DNA from: Siphonodentalium dalli
Lineage: Eukaryota; Mollusca; Scaphopoda; Gadilida; Siphonodentaliidae
Reading direction: 5' to 3'
Assembly: GCA_032622095.1 (NCBI GenBank)
Contig: CP136063.1
Location: 179,533,956-179,597,955 of the forward strand
Length of the DNA stretch: 64,000 nucleotides
Of this stretch, positions 26,201-38,200 are shown piece by piece (position 1 is the stretch's first letter; every line of letters starts with the position of its first letter). Both the position numbers and the translations under genes were made by a program. The notes beneath the pieces were generated by a model, which worked only from the letters and a program-made list of their open reading frames with translations, did not search any database and was not told the DNA's origin.

Positions 26201-29200
26201 AATTTGCAAAAGATAAAATGCATAATCGATGTGACTAATGGGTGAACATCACTTACTTAAACCGTGTAACTTCAATGTGATACCCTAAGTCTTCCGTAGC
26301 AGTTGAGGCCTAACCAGAATGAGGTCCTGACCCAGAGGGCGAATTTGGTGGTGCTAATCCTCTTTGCGGGATAGCATCACTAAATTCACCGTCTGTGGCC
26401 TCATTCTGCATTTGACAGACACCACTTTTGCAGCCTTGGCCAAAGTGTTTTGGTATTCATCTGTGCGATCAAAGTTCAGAATGTGTTTTCATGCTGCATG
26501 CGCAGTTATGTCAGTCACGACTCAATTGTTTAAATTGGATAACCAGTTCGGATTGTTTGACTTAATATGTAGCAGAGTCGAAGCCACTTATAAATTTTGA
26601 CGGCCGGATATTTCAACACTCACCTATTATTATCACCGACTTATCATGTGAGCTATTTGTTGATCACATGCCTTGAACATAATATACTACATGTATATAT
26701 ATATGTCGCATGACCGATATTGCTATATACCCGTCATGTGCTCCTGTTTTCTAGACCAAATTCCCCTTTGCTTGAACTTTAAACTTGGTCAGGAGAATCA
26801 TTGATGTTGTTTACTTTGGCACAACAAGCTGGCCGGGGATTTATTTTGTATAATGAAAAGCACACTGCCTGCGCAGTAGAATATTGGACATTGGTTTTAT
26901 ATATATATAATTATGCTAGCTGAAACAGCTAGGCTCCCGAATCCTTTATTCGGCGTCGGAGGAGCTTCCGGCCCCTGCTGTCGCCTCTCTGTGCGACAGT
27001 AATCGATACATTTTGATCGTTTAATCTTTTTGATTTAATTTTTTTTTTAATATAGTACTCCTTGCTCATGCAATTTAACCAATTTTTTTATTATTAACGC
27101 CCCTGCATGCGTGTGGTATGATCGTGATTTGTGAAGAGGAATGTCGAAGATTAATACCATGCAAGCTGAGATCGGTAATTTCTGTAAACGACACTTACTG
27201 TTATACCTGCCAATAAAGTCACCCGATTGACTTAATCGCCACATTGTTTTCGCTTGCGGATAAATGTGAATTTACCTTTAAAATATCGATATGCTATAGA
27301 ACGTCCAGCGATCACATGCAGGCATCGATCTGACCGTCGGTGGCGGCGACAGCGTGCACGGAGTTCGATGTTAGAAGTTCTTGCTCAAAACCTCCCTATA
27401 TTACTGCAATGATAATTTGCCACGTGTATTATAACATTTCATACGACATCTGACTCATAATCGGGTAAAATATTTCCATTCAGAAAACAAGAAATTCTTC
27501 TACAAATCTGGAACGACCTACGAGTTCCAGTACACAGTGAACGCCCGGACGTCGGTTGAAGGTGCCTTCAAGGACAGCGCCCTTCTTAAAATGACAGCCC
27601 AAGCTGACGTTGAGGTCATTTCACAATGTGACTTCGCTTTGAGGGTATGCATCCTGATAACATAATATCGAGGTTGGCACGGGTTCGAACCCTGACATCA
27701 TCATGCAGCAGAAAAAGGGACAGATTTCCAAGCTTGATCTGAGTTTAGGGATACATTGATTGCCATTCCGATCAATTAATACATGGCCATTTCGTTAAGA
27801 AATGAACAACATTTTCACGCTCTCTAAAGCAAGAACATTTGAAGCAGTTAACATTAATACAGAGTCCGACTCATAACGCGGGAGAAAAAGCAAAAATTGT
27901 TTTGGAACAGGTTCATGTCATTTTGTGTTTTCACATGACCATTTACCCATATAAATCGGATATAAAAAGACTTTTATATCCGATTACTATGCATTTACGA
28001 AAAACTATATATTTTGGTGCACTATATATAGAGTGGTGTCAAAAACACTGGACTCTTCAGATTCCCAAAGAGCAAAATACACTTACTGTGTAGTCAACGG
28101 AATTAGTAATTAATTTCGTATATCTGTTATACAGATGAGCAACATTGTCATTACATGTCAATAGCCATTTTAAAATGTATATTGTGTGCATCATTTTCGC
28201 ATGTTTATACGGTCAGAGATTATTCTGCACAATAAAAAAAAAAGTTAAATGTTACATTCTAATTCGATCAAGGGACATATAGGCCTACATATACACAATC
28301 CCAGACTACCAGGGTTGTACGGAATGGAAGTCACCTTCGTAAAGAAATTCGCATTGTCAATCTAGTTATCGTTGGTTCTGCATACGCTATATATTTGGTT
28401 ATTTGTCGTAAAAGAACCAAACTAGTTGTATATATCGGTTCTACACAATGTATACAGCCGCCAAGATCCAAACTATTAATTGGTTCTTCGGTTGGTTCTT
28501 TGACCACATTTCTATAAGAGTGTATATGCATGTATATATTTATTCACAATTTGCCACTGTAAAAAAATAACTATACATTCATTAACCTCGTGATTTTTTA
28601 AATTTAAGACCTCAAAATTTAACTCTGTTTATAGTTGCACAGGGTAATGCTGTTCGAATCAAATCCAGAGCAGCCCGAAATTCTCATCCCGGCAAGACAG
28701 AGCCACGAATTTGCTGAAGAATTGCAAAAGCGAGCTCTGCGATTCTCATTCCAAGATGGTGAGGTTGAAGATCTGTGCGCTACTGGTAGTGAGCCTGCCT
28801 GGGTACTTAACATCAAACGCGGGGTCTTATCGGCATTCCAAAACAAGATGGATAACCTCGACAACGACCATGTTACCGAGGAGGTAAGTCGGCTTTCGCG
28901 AATGTATATCAATATACATGAGGAATCTTATGACCGATAGTATAGGCCTATATTTTAACAATAGAAAAAAAAAGAAGAAAAAAAACATCTTAATAATATA
29001 TAAAACCGTGAGCACGACTTCAGGAGAAACTGGAGAAAACATTCGCCGATTGATTTTATATTCCGGTACAGATCACATTAATTGAATAAATCATTGCAAT
29101 TAATACGGTAAATTCTAGAAAAAAATATCAGATTAAAAGCCAACATTTTCGAAATTATGACCCACTATGCATGTTATCGTAGTCTTGTTTTGTGAAAATT

Positions 29201-32200
29201 GTCGAACCATTTTCCTTTAAATAACTGGAATGTTAATTTGTGGTCGATACGAAATGGGTTAACCAGGTGCTTGTGACGTCACTGCTTATCACGTGGTTAA
29301 AACGTCATTGATTAAAAACACGATGTCACATGATATCAAGATGGCGAATATTTCACAAAATATATTTTCAAACGACGACAGCGTGAATTAATGTATGTTT
29401 TAATTAACTTTTATGTAGCTGTTTTATGTATAAGTTCGTGGATATAATATTATAACCAATAACCGAGATTAAATACGACAAGTGTTCTGAACATTGGGGT
29501 CACCCTGAGATGATATTTTTACGAGATACTTGGTACAGTCAGTCAGGGTATAGCGGGTCACTTTTTAATTTTTCCCGTATTTCTCTGCAACTAAAAGGAA
29601 TTTCCGGGATTTTTTCATTGATATTTATAGACATGTATATACTGCTTCCTCTGGAAGTAGAATTATTTGTACCAAGTCCTCCTTTATTTCGGAAAATTAG
29701 ATCGTTTGACAGGCGTAAATTGGTCAGTAGCGGACCACTTTTGTCAGTAGCGGATCACTTGCTTCAATGAATAATTTTACACTTCCTACCTCACTTTTAG
29801 TTTTACACCTTGTTTAGCACAAGATGTATTGTAACAAGCTAGTTTGAAAATAGTTTTGCACAATAACTCTAGTTTTAATGTACTTAGTAACAGAAAACCC
29901 CACAGAAAACGAGCATGCCCGTTGTTTACATTTTCTAAAAATAGTTTCGTTTTAACTTTACTGGTTACTGTGCATGTGCGATCCGCTATTAACGACTCAT
30001 ACAGGTAAAACAAATGGACACTTTCAAGATGAAGGGAAATACCAATCAAAATTAAATTTTTATGGCATGAATTATTATGATGGAACAACAAAATAAAATA
30101 CTTACCACTAGCGTAGCTGACCCACAACTTCATTTAATTTTTTCATAAAACAAATATTCACGACGCGGCTCGCCTAATTTCGTTTCGGAATTTTTCGGTC
30201 GGCTTCGTAAAAATGTTAAAAAATGAAGTTGCCGACGGACAATTCGAATGTAACTTTGTACGGTAAATTTTAATAAGTATCTTCATAAAACTACCACAAA
30301 AGAATGGCCACAACTTTTATTAATAATGACATTTTATTGCGGAAACATCATCTGATCCGCTATACACGATGATCCGCTATACCCTGACTGACTGTACATG
30401 TACTGATGATGTAGCCTATTGTAGGCCTACCACTGTACCAGTTACTTTTATGAACAAAACAACACGAAAATTTAGAAGTTTCAACAAGAAAAGAGTTATC
30501 GAAAACAAACTTTGCTATTCCATGGGCGCTGTCCTATGGATCTAATCACGTAGTATGACTTATAATTAAACGGACGGTTATATACAGTCAAAAAGGTCAT
30601 TTAATTTATCTGTTTACCCCAAACTTTGCACTTGAATAAAAAACATACTAAAATCTAAATCACATTTGTGTGTAGAATACAAGCATATGACATTTGATTA
30701 TGCCAATTTGTGGTAAGGCCAAGAAATAAAAAATGGTTTGGTTGGGTACAGGACGTTTCGTACCATGGTCGTTTCGTACTTGGTCGTTTCGTACCATCTG
30801 GTCGTTTCGTACCATATTTCTTGGTCGTTTCGTACCGCATTGTTTGGTCGTTTCGTACCATGTAGAAAATCAATTGGTCGTTTCGTACCATGTGTCTCCG
30901 ACGTTAATTGTATAGACTGTTCCAGAGAGGTTCGTCCGCGTCAACACGGTCTTCAATGTGAAGGTTAGTACTCGTATATATTATACAATTTTATTTTGAA
31001 CATCAACTTAACTTAATATTTAAAAACAATCTGTAAAATGTATATATATTATACATTTTTATTTTAAACATCAACTTAACTAAATAATTAAAAACAAATC
31101 TATATACCAGTTTGTTATAACACTGAATTGTCTTTCCAGGCTGCCACAGATGGCAGCACCGTACATGCAGCACCGGCGTTAGTCTAGTAGTTTACCGATA
31201 TGCCATAAAGACAGCGACGGCAATAGATTGGGTCTGCACCGCATGCAGCCAAACCACGACAGTCGAGCAGACGGTAGAAGACATTGAAATGACAACGACG
31301 ACTCCACCTCCAACGATCGCAAACTTCGACATTGAAATGACAACGACGACTCCACCTCCAACCAGAATCGACCATTCGACCTTCGACATCGACGAAACCT
31401 TCAACCGGCCACACGACCACGATGAATCATCAATACCGCAGGCCCAAAACTCCATAACCATCAACCTGATAATGTGACCGGCATCGAGATTTCAGCGCGT
31501 CTGCGACAATTGGCCGTCAGAAAGGAACAGATTTTCGTCCCTGCGTCAACTCTGACTCCTTCAAGACGACATCCATTTCGACGGCCAAAGGCATCAGATT
31601 TTTGCAACATCCGCCCAGCTTGAAATTCTATCCAGGTCAAAGAATTGGTACATCGATGGAACATTTAGCATAGTGCGAACACTTAAAACAGATTCCGCTG
31701 ATATATGTTCTGATGAGTCGTCGAAAGGCAAAAGATTATGATACGGTACGCATCATTTATACATTATGAGTTTTCAAGATAATAGTTTCAAATATAATTT
31801 CTACAATTAACTTAATTCAGGTAACTAAATAAAATGATTTTATTTTTATTTCAATTATATAAGTAGAATAATGCTATAATTTCAATTAGCAGAAATAAGG
31901 GTATAATTAGAATAATATATAACAAACTGAAATTTTTCTTATTTATGTTTATATCTTCTTTTCATTTTTGTAGGCAAATGCGAAAGCTTTATGCTTTGCC
32001 ACTTCTGCCAGCCGAACACATCCGACCAGCATTTGCCAGGATGCGAGATCACCCGACAGCCAAAATCGGCAACATGCCGTTGATATACGAATATGTGCAA
32101 TCGCAGTGGCTGGACTCTCGATGTCTACCAATGGAATCGTGGTGCGTCTACGGGCGCTCCATCCGAACGAACAACGATACCGAGGGATGGCACAGACGCA

Positions 32201-35200
32201 TCCAATACAAAAACAAGGCAACAAACGTCCCGTACTATATCCTGGTTCCAATGCTCAAGAAGGAATCGGCAACGACAGACATGACTGTAAAGTTGGTTGG
32301 GGAAAAAAAGATGAAAAGGTACCAAAGACTCCAGTATCGGGAGAACCAGGCGCAACTATTCTGCGTGTGGAGCAACTACGAAAACGGCGGCATCTCCACC
32401 AGTGGTCTGTTGAAGGCATGTTCGAAACTGTTTGCGCCAAAAGTTGTTGACAATGTCGAGTCGGCTGATTGTTAATATCAAATATCATGTTCGTTGTGTA
32501 AAATAATGTTATTGTTATTTTAAAATAAAGAATAAAGTATGAAATTAATACTGTTTCCCCCCATTCCCAACATGGTACAACACATGGTACGAAACGACCA
32601 ATTGATTTTTCTACATGGTACGAAACGACCAATTGATTTTCTACATGGTACGAAACGACCAAACAATGCGGTACGAAACGACCAAGAAATATGGTACGAA
32701 ACGACCAGATGGCACGAAACGTCCAGGTACGAAACGACCATGGTACGAAACGTCTAGAATCCGTTTGGTTCCAGTTTCCCGACCAACCCTAATTTGAACC
32801 TCGACCCTAATTAAATTTTTACGCCGCCGAATCTGAATCAGGCTGACTTGGTGCACATGCCGTGACATGGTTCATCCAACAGAATTGGGTCAGCATCCGT
32901 TTGTATGTCAAGGTCACCGGACATCCTTTCTCAAAATTAATGTCTATTCTGTTCCTTCTATAAATTCCACCATTAATTGGTTTGCTCATGTCAGATATGA
33001 ATGGTACCGGTCCCGGTACCCTTGTAGTATTGGGTCCATCCCAGACACGCACATGTTGATTCGATGTCAAATCCGCCAATGGTTTAATTGACATTTTTAT
33101 CATAATAACTTTCTCTTTGTTAGACTGAGCAGACCTATCAGCACCAATGTTCACCATTTTGTCTACAGTCAACCAAAATGCTTGCGTTTAGTTGGTAAAT
33201 TTTGTTCCCATTAAATAGAAGTGGGATGTTACTAGTATATGTGGAATGGTTTGAATGTCATGGTCACTGCTTAAGATACAATCGTACGTGTGCAATGTGT
33301 AATTCCAATTATGACGAATAGGATGGATGAAGGTGCTAATCGTATATTTTAGCTTCTAACATATATCACGTACCTACCACATAGCCAATAGACTTCCTCT
33401 AAAGTTGAATCAAACTTATAATCAGAGATCGGATAAGGCAAGAAAATCCATAAATAAGGATACTTTCATGTGAGAAAGATCCCTTTATCATGCAGACAAC
33501 AGTCAGAATAAAAAAGTAGCCTGATCCTAAAATAGAATATACATGTGCTGGACTGTCTTTTCCAAGATTTGCTAGATAATATATAAACTTTTGGTTACCA
33601 TAGGCACACTATTGAAGAAAGTGTTAAGTTATTACGATTGGGCGGCTAGCTTGTACGATTGGTGCAAGGATCAGTCTTATGTGCAAAATTTGGCAACAAC
33701 TGTCTAAGTTCTACTTCATGAAAGTAAAAGTACATTTTAATAAAATTTTTGGCTCCAAGTTGATATAATTGCTTATTGAATGAAAATTTCTATCTAGTTG
33801 TTGTCTGTCATTGCATGTTTCTGCGACTCTCATGTTTGTTTTTTCAACTTTATATGCACACACTGTTTGGCAACATTTGGGCAAATTTGATAACAATGAG
33901 ATAAAACAAATGCCTAGAATTTACATTTACGATCAAAATTCCAAATCTATATTGAATGTTGGGTTATACATGTAAGTCGAATAATGAATCAAACATTGAA
34001 TATTCACAGGACCTAGACTAAAGAGTTAATTCATTTTTCTATAAGTAAAAGAGGGGGGGGGGGGGGTGAAAAATAATTGATGGCAGTGTGCTTCAGTGGT
34101 ATTCACTTGTTTAGAATAATTCGCCAACTTCATTTTGTTGAAGACATTGTGAAGGGGCATGAGGCATATTACAGGATAAAATTTGTTTTTTAAATTATTC
34201 AAAATGGAATGTGATTAGACAGATTGTTTGGATGGGAATGTGTTTCCAGTGAGAGTTTGCAATACAATTTCAGAACCCCCATGGCACGTCTGTTTAGATT
34301 TTATTGCAAAACTGGCGAACATTGCTTTTTGGACCAACTACAGATTTTTCACACTACAGCTTGTTGGGTCAGGTTACTTTGAATAGAAAGGCGAGTGCAT
34401 GTTCATTTGGGGCAAGGACTAGACTACTGCAAACAATGTTTAATATTAAAAGTTTCACTTGGTTATATATACTGAACATTGATAAGTTTGATTTGCAATA
34501 ATACAGTCGGCAGGCCAATAAAAGGCATTATATTTTAAGTTAAAATTTTTAACAACGACAATGTATATTGTTTTAAAGCAATGTTTTATGATTATTGCTT
34601 TCATCCTTAGGTTGATGTTGCTGGCCGATGTACAGCCCATTATACTAAGAGTGCATCATCTTGGGGAACAGTAACTATTGAGAAGAAGAAAGATCTCCTT
34701 GGGTGCACAGATCGGCATGGTTACAGATCATCAATTCAGGGCTTGCCATACCGTGTAGCATCAGTATGTATTATTTTTGCATTAGTTTTGATGAAATTGA
34801 ATTTGGTCATTGTCACATGGTTTCGTGCAAAACAACACCCAGGATCTTCTAAATGTGCAAAAAGACACCCAGGAGATCCCAAATGTGCAAAAAGTCACCC
34901 AGTATCTAAAAATCTCATAACAAATCTATTTTAAATTATTCGCATATTAAAGGTACGGTTGGCCTTGGCGGTGGGTATCCTGTGAAAATATTTCCACCCG
35001 TCAAAAACCGCCACAAACAGAAAGAACAAAAAAATTTAGACAGACTGTGTCCGTATACAAATAAGAAATATCGCATAAACAGTATGTTATTGTCATTTGT
35101 TTGACCATTGTTATGTAAACAAAAGCATAAAAAGTAACTTTTCTGGTGTTTGTTTATATTATGATGGTAAATATAAAGAGCGTTCTTTGTTTGTGAATTC

Positions 35201-38200
35201 CTGATATGGAACGAATAAAGAGCGTTTATGCCATTTGTGTGTGATTAGCCAGCAGCATTGTGCTGTCTCCTGTAACACAATCAGGCTCTTGCTTATGTAA
35301 AATATAGTAAATCTTTATGATAACATGCTGTTTACGCGATGGTCATGGTATATATGAACGAAACTGTATGCGTTTTAATGTTTTTCTGTTTACGGTGATT
35401 GCAACAAATATGAATATTTTCGACAACTAAGGCCTCACGTGCCTTTAATAATTATTACAATAATTATTTGTTTCTGATTTTTGAGTGAAATTTCAACCAA
35501 ATTTGAATAGGTATTCCATCCGGGTTGAGGTTGACTGTCAAGACAAATGAGACCTTTGCTGCCAAATTGCTGGATGACTTTTTGCACATTTGCAAGATCA
35601 TGATTGTCTTTTTGCACATTTGAGAGATCCTGGGTGTCTTTTTGAAGTTTTTGCACATTTGAGAGATCCTGGGTGTCTTTTTGCACATTTGAGAGATCCT
35701 GTTGTCTTTTGCACATTTGAGAGATCCTGGGTGTCTTTTTGCACATTTGAGAGATTCAGGGTGTCTTTTTGCACATTTGAGAGATCCTGGGTGTCTTTTT
35801 GCACATTTGAGACATCCTGGGTGTCTTTTTGCACATTTGAGAGATCCTGAGTGTTTTTTTGCACATTTGAGAGATTCTGGATCCTGAGTGTTTTTTTGCA
35901 CATTTGAGAGATTCTGGGTGTCTTTTTGCACATTTGAGACATCCTGGGTGTCTTTTTGCACATTTGAGAGATCCTGAGTGTCTTTTTGCACATTTGAGAG
36001 ATCCTGGGTGTTTTTTTGCACATTGAGAGATTCTGGGTGTCTTTTTGCACATTGAGAGATCCTGAGTGTCTTTTTGCACATTTGAGAGATCCTGGGTGTC
36101 TTTTTGCACATTTGAGAGATTCTGGGTGTCTTTTTGCACATTGAGAGATCCTGGGTGTCTTTTTGCACATTGAGAGATCCTGGGTGTCTTTTTGCACATT
36201 TGCGAGATCCTGGGAGTCTTTTTGCATGATTATGATACCATATGATACCAATTCAGCATTAGTTTTCGCAACGCCAAATATGCCTACTTTACATTTTGTG
36301 AAATAAACTACTTTCTTGAATCTGTGGGCTGTCTTGAGATTTTCATGCATTGTGTTAAGAAATTAAAATCAAGGGTAATTTCTCAAACACAGACATACAG
36401 GAACATATAACTTTTTGATACTCAAAATATTTAATTTTTCAAAATATTTAATTTGTCTGAATTTGCCTAATTAATGAGGACAGTTAAAACTTACTTGATA
36501 AGTCACCTTATTCTGTCCAATCATAATTATTTTCATACTTATTTACTCTAGCTGGGTCCCTTTTTAAGAGAATCTGGTTTTCACACAATTTCAGTGATTT
36601 TTACATGGATTGTCAACAAAGTTATCTGGTTATCTTGTTTATGATTATCCAAAAATACATCAAATATTTCAGTGGCAGACTCTTGTATAGAAACACTGGT
36701 GTTTTAGTAAAACACATAATGTTAGAGTTTATTTTTTCTGCAATTCAACAAAAAAGATTGTGTATATGTATATTCAAGACAAGATTTCATGCAAATGTAC
36801 TGTAAATAAATGTATCTTTTCATCATCAAACCAATTGCCAGGGACTTGGCCAAATACAGTATGCTCCTAATAAGATTCACAATTTGTGATTAATACAAAC
36901 TTTCAAACTGCTTCAAAAGTTGATAATTTATAAAAAAAGTATTCACTCCAACTAACTAGAGGGTTGTACTCTTATTGATGTTCAGAGCTGACTTACTCTT
37001 TCATCATTTATCTTTCAACTTCTTTATTTATGAATGGGTTGCAATAGCTCCAGTCTTTGTAAACATACACACTGTTTCACATGCTGAGCCTATCCAATTC
37101 CCGTAACTTTTCATTTCTCGGAAGACTTGCAGTATTCTACTGAATTACATCACATTCGTTGATCGTTTCATTTAGACTTCTTTATCTTGGTGCTACTGAT
37201 AGTGAGTTCTGATTTGCACTACTGTCGTGGAATCCCGCCATTGGAAAATAAAAACTCTACGAAAGGTCATCAGACCCACTATTTTATATGTGGGTATGCA
37301 GTTTACTCCAGACTGCATTAGCTCATAGTCCCTCTATTATATTGTTATACTGATACATGTCATTGTCTGTATTTTAGGACATACAGTCACTTCCTTTGCT
37401 GAAGAGCACTCACACAGCAGAGCAACAGATATCAAAATCTGGTGAACTCCACAGCTCAACAGTCAAAGAACATCATGTGTTCCGTCCATTCTCTAATGGA
37501 CCTTATGGTGCCATATCAGAATCAACGCAGAATCTCCTCTTTAGTCAACAGAGGCAAACTGTCAGACCAAAAGGTAACAGAATTATATTGGTTCTGAAAT
37601 CCTTACTTGTCGAGGTTTAAAGAAATCTTGTTGGCTATTTGCTAAATTTCAGAACCTGGCAATGTATTTTGCAAAATTGAAAAAAATTGCTGCAGACATT
37701 ATCTTAGTGTCACAATTAATGTGGAAGTTTGCATACCAGGCTACTGAGATAACAGGGACTAAAAGCATCAATTTAAAGCCAGAGTCTGCCATCATAATTG
37801 GCCAAGTTTCAATTGTAAACTGAAGATATATGTGTAGAGTATGTAACTATGGGATCTGAGGGTTTTTTAAGCCAAGAAAATATTTCAAGCCTTGGTAATT
37901 TTTTAGCCTAGGCAAATTTCTGCTAATTAACAGTCTTCTTATAAGGGTTCTTACTTATATGTTTTGGCTCACAAAAGTTCCTGTTTTGAGAAACTGCTGG
38001 GCTAGCCACTGCTCAGGATCTAAAGGTTCATAGTTCAAATGTCATTTGGTGTCAAACTATTATATTAATCCTTAAATGACTAAATAGTCATTGACATTCC
38101 CTCCAAATAGGAATCCTACGTGTATGTCTTCTGCACCTTTTTATATAAAAAATACCCCTCAAAATGAAAGATAAACCAATCCAATGTTTGATTTAACTCT

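Larger units (their letters stand above)
30744..32762 (+). mobile_element. Decayed Mutator-like (MULE) transposon with iteron TIRs
   Basis: 2,019 bp bounded by 8-bp direct repeats GTTTGGTT (30736-30743 and 32763-32770), the target duplication size range of Mutator elements. Terminal inverted repeats of about 150 bp consist of repeated GGTCGTTTCGTACC (seven copies left, eight right) with identical spacers on both sides (CATATTTCTT, GCATTGTTT, ATGTAGAAAATCAATT). Inside are a PHD-like finger and fragments of a MULE transposase. It lies in LLTP intron 4 in the same orientation as the host gene. Confidence 0.85.

Noticed and set aside
26925-27005. Structured RNA or tRNA in a GC-rich patch
   Set aside because: Some short complementary stretches but no cloverleaf, no anticodon arm and no A/B box pattern.
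28635-28642. Alternative acceptor CACAG|GG for exon 4
   Set aside because: It breaks phase with exon 3; TTATAG|TTG eight bases upstream keeps phase and gives a continuous conserved segment.
30655-30968. Peptides of VVSYH / GTKRP type at both ends of the MULE
   Set aside because: Translations of the iteron terminal repeats. Only the short finger segment after 30,899 looks like protein.
35580-36225. Possible CRISPR array
   Set aside because: Repeats are contiguous with no unique spacers, and the sequence is an animal genome; it is a minisatellite.
35435-36350. Long open frames (up to 250 codons) of VQKDTQDLS-type repeats on both strands
   Set aside because: They are the 30-bp minisatellite read in frame. 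The unit is a multiple of three, so several frames stay open; no start context, splice sites or conserved domain.
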